Below are positions 60,073 through 64,000 of a stretch of DNA of 64,000 nt, piece by piece. The stretch comes from an uncultured Anaeromusa sp. GTDB taxonomy: Bacteria > Bacillota > Negativicutes > Anaeromusales > Anaeromusaceae. The first letter of the stretch is position 1. Each line of letters opens with the position of its first letter. The stretch spans positions 248,001 through 312,000 of the forward strand of contig NZ_OY764901.1 of the NCBI RefSeq assembly GCF_963668665.1, read 5' to 3'. A program made the position numbers and the translations under genes. Under the pieces are notes generated by a model. The model was not told where the DNA came from, made no database searches, and worked only from the letters and a program-made list of their open reading frames with translations.

Positions 60073-61923
60073 TTATTTTTTAACTTGCAGGGTCACCATG
60101 GTATCCCCGTCAATAATATAGTCTGTCATAGTCTTGGATTTGCCTTTGTCGTCTTTCTTATCTTTCGCGCCAAGCAAGCCGTTTTTCCCCTGGGGTTTAT
60201 TTTCTTTTTTCTCCACGATCGGTTCTTCCGCTTTGGCTGCCTTGTTTTGAATCTTTTTCGCCTGCATGGCCCCCGGTCCTTGTTTGGCCATTTCTTCTTC
60301 TAAGGGAGCTGGCTCGACGACAATGTCGTTATTGCGATCACTTTCCGTAAAGCGTTTCACTTCTTCTTCCAACGTACGGGTACGCTTTTTCTGCAAAAGT
60401 TCCAGCAACAAATTCCCCTGGCCTTCCATAAGTTTAGCAATGGGAATCGAACCGCCGCCGCGCACCAGCAACGACAAATTGCCTTCCGGTTGTGTTTTGG
60501 GAACGTCATAGTTGACTGTTCGAATAATGTTTTCGCCCCGATACGGTTTTAACGTAATCTGAATCTGCGCTTTTTCCCCAGGCTTTACACTAGCCTGCAC
60601 TGCTTTGGCCTGCGTAATCACCGCTGTTTTCCGCTCTTCCTCCACTTCAATCTGCACGTTCACATCAAACAGCGTCAAGGCCTGAAAAGAGTTGCCAGCC
60701 AGCAAATTCAAGCCTTCAAAAAGTTCTCCCATGGCGGTTTCGCCAATATTGGCCGGACTATAAAACATATTCTCGCGTACTACTACGTCTCCCGGAACTC
60801 CAGGCGCGGAAATTTCGAATTTCACTTTAGCCGTCCCCGCCCCTTGACGATCCAAGGTTTTATCCACCACATTATACACTGCCGCCGTAGCTAAAAGCGG
60901 TGTCAGTTTTTCATCTTGTACTACTTGCAACCCGGCATCCTGCTGGCGTTGCAAATCCTTGTCCATTACATGGACTCGCACAGGCACAATATTCGGATAT
61001 GCGCCTACCTCGCCAGCAATGCCGGCACCTCGATCTTGCGCAATTTTTCCAACCATAGGACCGGCGGAGCCTAGTTTAAATCCGCTTTCTAAGCTGGGAA
61101 CGGTAGTAAAAATATAAGCCTGACTTAAAAAATAACTGCTGCCGCCGCGGCGCAAAAACGGATGTCCAAAGGCAAGTATTTTACCATCTTCCACATAGGT
61201 CACCGTACCAATAGCGCCCACGCTAACATCGCCGCGCACCAGTTCCGCAGCCAAGGCGCTGCCAGGCTGCAACGAGCCATAGACGGCACTTTCCGGCGAC
61301 GCGCCGACCGCAAAAGGAATCAGGTTCAAAGGCTTCACCTTTTCGCCCAGCCACTTAAGCGCCTGCGGCGTAAAACCGGCAACCATCAGCGGCGTATCCA
61401 GCGGACGCAAAGAGCCGCTCATAGCTAAGGCTTGCTCTTCGCTTGCTTGGCCCGCTGCTCCCGCTAACTGCTTATTCTTTTTTTCTTCGGTAGTTGACGG
61501 ATTCGTCTTTTTTTCCGGTGCCGGTTCCCACAATTTCAACATGTCTCCAATGGGGGTCAGCATGCCCACCCGATGATCCGTCAAGGACCACCCATAGGCA
61601 ATAGCGCCGACCAGCTTGCCGTCAATATAAACAGGGCTGCCGCTCATCCCCTGCACAATGCCCCCAGTCCGATCAATAACGTCACCATAGGTGCGCACCA
61701 AGATTAAATCACCGGAAGGCCCCTTATCTTTCAGTACGCCGATAACTTCCACGCCAAACTCTTCAATGTCGGTTCCAGCCACTACCGTTTTGGCTATGCC
61801 TTGCATACCTGGACGCACATCGCCTACAGGCATAATGTCCGCCGCTAACGCTAACGAGGAAAAGCTCCAGAAGAAAAAGGCGGCCGCCAGGGCCGCTCCC
61901 ATTTTTTTAAAGGTAGTCAACAT
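60073..61923 (-). CDS. SpoIVB-like (peptidase S55) exported protein
   Basis: 616 residues. Signal peptide, then MPVGDVRPGMQGIAKTVV and GIVQGMSGSPVYIDGKLVGA (92-97 holds the Ser motif), the S55 signature known from the sporulation protease SpoIVB. A His in ILAFGHPFLRRGG lies at 254, after the Ser, whereas in SpoIVB the His precedes it. Large beta-rich C-terminal half and a Lys/Glu-rich region. Whether it is an active protease is open. It follows a small gene by 26 bp. Confidence 0.78.
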   Translation of the reverse strand: MLTTFKKMGAALAAAFFFWSFSSLALAADIMPVGDVRPGMQGIAKTVVAGTDIEEFGVEVIGVLKDKGPSGDLILVRTYGDVIDRTGGIVQGMSGSPVYIDGKLVGAIAYGWSLTDHRVGMLTPIGDMLKLWEPAPEKKTNPSTTEEKKNKQLAGAAGQASEEQALAMSGSLRPLDTPLMVAGFTPQALKWLGEKVKPLNLIPFAVGASPESAVYGSLQPGSALAAELVRGDVSVGAIGTVTYVEDGKILAFGHPFLRRGGSSYFLSQAYIFTTVPSLESGFKLGSAGPMVGKIAQDRGAGIAGEVGAYPNIVPVRVHVMDKDLQRQQDAGLQVVQDEKLTPLLATAAVYNVVDKTLDRQGAGTAKVKFEISAPGVPGDVVVRENMFYSPANIGETAMGELFEGLNLLAGNSFQALTLFDVNVQIEVEEERKTAVITQAKAVQASVKPGEKAQIQITLKPYRGENIIRTVNYDVPKTQPEGNLSLLVRGGGSIPIAKLMEGQGNLLLELLQKKRTRTLEEEVKRFTESDRNNDIVVEPAPLEEEMAKQGPGAMQAKKIQNKAAKAEEPIVEKKENKPQGKNGLLGAKDKKDDKGKSKTMTDYIIDGDTMVTLQVKK

Positions 61924-61949
61924 AGTTTGAGTCCTCTCACTCTCTTTAT

Positions 61950-62258
61950 TTACCTGCGTTCCACTCGCACAACCACTTTGCCGGCCTGAATCGTATCGCC
62001 AGGACGCACCAATACGTCCCTGACAACTCCGTTCACAGCGGCCCGCACAGCAGGCTGCGCTCCCGCCACCGTTTCCACTCGCACCAAAACATCGCCCTCG
62101 CGAACATCTTGTCCTACGCTGGCCAAATCCTGTCCCGATACGCGTCCCGATAGTACAGCCTTATGATCTACCAAGCCAGCGGCAAACACTGTTCCCACCG
62201 CTAATAACAGCACCAACGCCAGCACCGTCCAGCGAAGCCACTTTCTATTTTTTTTCAT
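61950..62258 (-). CDS. small membrane-anchored biotinyl/lipoyl-like domain protein
   Basis: 102 residues. One N-terminal TM or signal segment (WTVLALVLLLAVGTVFAAG), then half-lipoyl motifs VGQDVREGDVLVRVETVAG and NGVVRDVLVRPGDTIQAGKV. It resembles the hairpin domain of HlyD/RND adaptors but lacks the modified Lys and the rest of an adaptor. AAGGAGG precedes the ATG. Co-transcribed with the S55-like gene. Confidence 0.72.
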   Translation of the reverse strand: MKKNRKWLRWTVLALVLLLAVGTVFAAGLVDHKAVLSGRVSGQDLASVGQDVREGDVLVRVETVAGAQPAVRAAVNGVVRDVLVRPGDTIQAGKVVVRVERR

Positions 62259-62310
62259 ACTTCACGCACCTCCTTGTGCCTTAAAAACCGTTTACTGTCA
62301 CCTTATCTGT

Positions 62311-62339
62311 ATTATACCTTATTTCCGCTTATCTGCAAA
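62311..62339 (-). promoter_or_regulatory. sigma-A promoter for the lipoyl-like and S55-like genes
   Basis: TTTGCA, 17 bp, TATAAT on the minus strand, about 50 bases before the ATG at 62258. Confidence 0.75.
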
Positions 62340-62355
62340 CGTTCCTACAAAACAT

Positions 62356-63774
62356 TCACTTTTTAGGAAAAACGGCCAATACCGCGCCGACAGAACGTTC
62401 CCGGCCATCCGACGGGCGATTCATCACTTCATTTCCTACTACCATTTCGCTAGAGCCGCCGCCATCTAGATTCATGGCATCCTCCGCTCCCAATTCCTGC
62501 ATTAATATCGCGATTTCGGTCAGCGTCATACCAATGCTTTTCTGCTGTCTGCCGTCAACGACCACCAAGAGTACGTTCCCTTGTTTGGTGCGTCCAATCG
62601 CCGTACGCGGCGCCCTGCCTCCCGCTACATCATTCCCAAATTTCTCTAGTTTTGTTGTAACGTACACTTGACCTCCTTGAACAAGCATCGGTCCTGCTCC
62701 CAACACATCATCCGCCCGATCCCACAGGTTTCCTAGGCTCTGCTTCAATTCCACCGCATCTCCTATTTTCAAGCCGTCAAAGGCCGCCCTGGCTTTGCCA
62801 TGAACTGATAAAACCACTCCCTCATCAGGGATCGGCGTGTTCCCCTTGTCTTTATTAATTTTTACAATCTTCCCTTTTACCAATACATATTCAGCGCCAA
62901 AATCATTGGTTCCTGTGGAATCGCCGTTAAAATGATTGTACAAAATCAAGCTGTCTTCCGTTCGCTCCTGATTAATGCCGCTAACCGCCACCAACATGCC
63001 ATTTGGCAGCTTTACTGTGCCGACATAATCATCGGGCTTGCCAATACGCACCATGCCGTCATTATAAATGCCTACCGCGCTTCGTGGTATGTAAGAAAGG
63101 CTGACCATTTCCTGATTCATTTTCATCAACCCAATAATTTCTCCATCCGGTTCAAAGTAACCGCCATTCACAGCGGCCAACGCCCCGGTTCGTGCAGTCA
63201 TCGAAGAAACTGTCTCCAAGCCGGGAATTTGATCTTGTGATAAAACAGCCTGCAGCCTCGCTCTCTTAGGATCCATCTCCAGTGTATAAATGCTCACTGG
63301 CCCCTTAGCTGTCGCCCGCTGCCAAAACCGATAAGTTACGCCTTCGTGCAAAGTCTGCTCAAGCTTTGTATCCTTAGCCTTAAGAATATCAATAACAAGA
63401 CGATCCGGCCCCTGCAAAGAAAAGACCTTCCCGACGCTGGCCGCATTCAAAGGCATCCTTAATTCAACCTTCCCCGCCAAAGCCGTCAGTTTCAAATCTC
63501 CCACGACATCATCTTTTAAATCTACATTGCCAGGTGCGCCCGCTCCCAAACGCCCGGGGAACGAGACGACTAGCATGCCGTTAGCTTCATCTACCTTCCA
63601 ATCCGCCTCCATGGGACGATCTGCATCCACTACGACTCGCAACAGATCCGCCCCGGAGCTATAGCGAACTCCGCTCACAACAGGCGCTGGCTGCGCAGCT
63701 CCGGCCCAAACCGGCGCTATCGCCAACCACAATCCCATCCATAGCATAAACAAAACTCGAGCCATCTGTTTCAT
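62356..63774 (-). CDS. AMIN-domain phosphodiester glycosidase (NAGPA-like) protein
   Basis: 472 residues. Signal peptide (LFMLWMGLWLAIAPVWAGA), an AMIN-like domain (about 30-135; GVRYSSGADLLRVVVDADRP, FSLQGPDRLVIDIL), then a phosphodiester N-acetylglucosaminidase domain (about 190-470; LAAVNGGYFEPDGEIIGL, PRTAIGRTKQGNVLLVVVDG, MNLDGGGSSEMVV). Probably acts on cell-wall or surface glycans; AMIN domains bind peptidoglycan. GGGAGG precedes the ATG. Confidence 0.85.
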   Translation of the reverse strand: MKQMARVLFMLWMGLWLAIAPVWAGAAQPAPVVSGVRYSSGADLLRVVVDADRPMEADWKVDEANGMLVVSFPGRLGAGAPGNVDLKDDVVGDLKLTALAGKVELRMPLNAASVGKVFSLQGPDRLVIDILKAKDTKLEQTLHEGVTYRFWQRATAKGPVSIYTLEMDPKRARLQAVLSQDQIPGLETVSSMTARTGALAAVNGGYFEPDGEIIGLMKMNQEMVSLSYIPRSAVGIYNDGMVRIGKPDDYVGTVKLPNGMLVAVSGINQERTEDSLILYNHFNGDSTGTNDFGAEYVLVKGKIVKINKDKGNTPIPDEGVVLSVHGKARAAFDGLKIGDAVELKQSLGNLWDRADDVLGAGPMLVQGGQVYVTTKLEKFGNDVAGGRAPRTAIGRTKQGNVLLVVVDGRQQKSIGMTLTEIAILMQELGAEDAMNLDGGGSSEMVVGNEVMNRPSDGRERSVGAVLAVFPKK

Positions 63775-63794
63775 TACAATCCTCCCAAACTACG

Positions 63795-63836
63795 AAAAAG
63801 TGGCAGCCAGCCCTCCCTAACGGGATGACTGGCTGC
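63795..63836 (-). terminator. terminator overlapping the flgJ-like stop codon
   Basis: GCAGCCAG (63803-63810) pairs with CTGGCTGC (63829-63836); on minus CACTTTTTCG follows. The stop codon lies in the loop. Confidence 0.7.
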
Positions 63837-64000
63837 TTGCTTTCACACTGGCGCTATTGGTCATGCTCAATTGCCTATACATCATATCTGCTAAGCCAAT
63901 GCCCCCCGCCTGGGACATATTCTTGCTCAATTCTTGGTCTAACATGGATTGCATAATCTCTTCTCCCTGAGAGTCCTCGCCAGTCAAGCCGGTTTTCGGC
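63817..64000 (-). CDS. flgJ: FlgJ-like rod-binding protein, C-terminal part, cut by window edge
   Basis: Sixty-one codons before a TAG at 63817. The reading MLDQELSKNMSQAGGIGLAD then MMYRQL matches the end of the rod-binding domain of FlgJ, needed to build the flagellar rod. It ends soon after, so it is the short form without the muramidase domain. It indicates that flagellar genes lie to the right of the window. Confidence 0.78.
   Translation of the reverse strand, partial: PKTGLTGEDSQGEEIMQSMLDQELSKNMSQAGGIGLADMMYRQLSMTNSASVKASSQSSR

Noticed and set aside
1..64000. tRNA or rRNA genes
   Set aside because: No cloverleaf with a GTTCGA-type T arm and CCA-side stem, and no rRNA-like conserved blocks, were recognised by eye.

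Overview
The window looks like a chromosomal segment of a diderm Firmicute of the class Negativicutes, probably a motile, Sporomusa/Anaeromusa-like member; the genus is an inference. Three things point there. Lipid A, Kdo, heptose, Lpt, Bam, TamB, TolC and Mla genes lie in one continuous cluster. There is an OmpM-type porin with an N-terminal SLH domain. The MlaD protein carries its own predicted C-terminal beta-barrel. A partial flgJ-like gene at the right edge indicates flagella. Every host gene is on the minus strand; only one of two transposase copies is on plus.

Reading in the direction of transcription (right to left): flgJ end; AMIN/phosphodiester-glycosidase protein, small biotinyl/lipoyl-like protein and S55 (SpoIVB-like) protein (60-64 kb); mlaE-mlaF-mlaD (56.8-59.6 kb); tolC, tamB, a sigma-70 family factor, a one-TM protein, bamA and an unrecognised outer-membrane protein (46.3-56.6 kb); three OmpH/Skp-like proteins, lpxD and a small OM protein (42.3-45.9 kb); lpxL2, lpxC, fabZ, lpxA, lpxI (37.6-41.9 kb); an IS4-family element; lpxB, msbA, waaA, lpxK, kdsB, kdsA, kdsC, lpxL, lptC, lptA, lptB, one lptF/G permease (23.7-36 kb); DUF3084 and YqgF-like proteins; ompM and a second porin (18.9-21.3 kb); two exported proteins; lptD, a second heptose-kinase-like gene, hldC; five GT9 heptosyltransferase-family genes, two other glycosyltransferases, a lipid kinase and a zinc-phospholipase-like protein (4.6-13.6 kb); a second copy of the IS; gmhA, hldA, hldD.

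Together these genes make lipid A, Kdo and heptose core, flip it (MsbA), carry it to the surface (LptABC-F/G-D), fold outer-membrane proteins (BamA, OmpH/Skp, TamB), tether the outer membrane to peptidoglycan (OmpM), and move phospholipids (MlaEFD). KdsD, GmhB, LptE, MlaA/B/C and BamB-E are not visible here.

The most unusual content is between the genes. At about 17 intergenic loci there are imperfect inverted repeats with purine-rich 5' arms (AACAGGAGTAGAGTGAG-type or AACAAGAGAACCAGAG-type) and matching pyrimidine-rich 3' arms. They are often nested, interleaved or present as stacks of left arms, and other palindromes sit in their loops. They commonly lie at the 3' ends of genes and can supply the stop codon. 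Two apparently identical 1418-bp IS copies are inserted at the same point of another palindromic repeat, each with a 10-bp target duplication. They lie in inverted orientation, bracketing about 31.7 kb of envelope genes.
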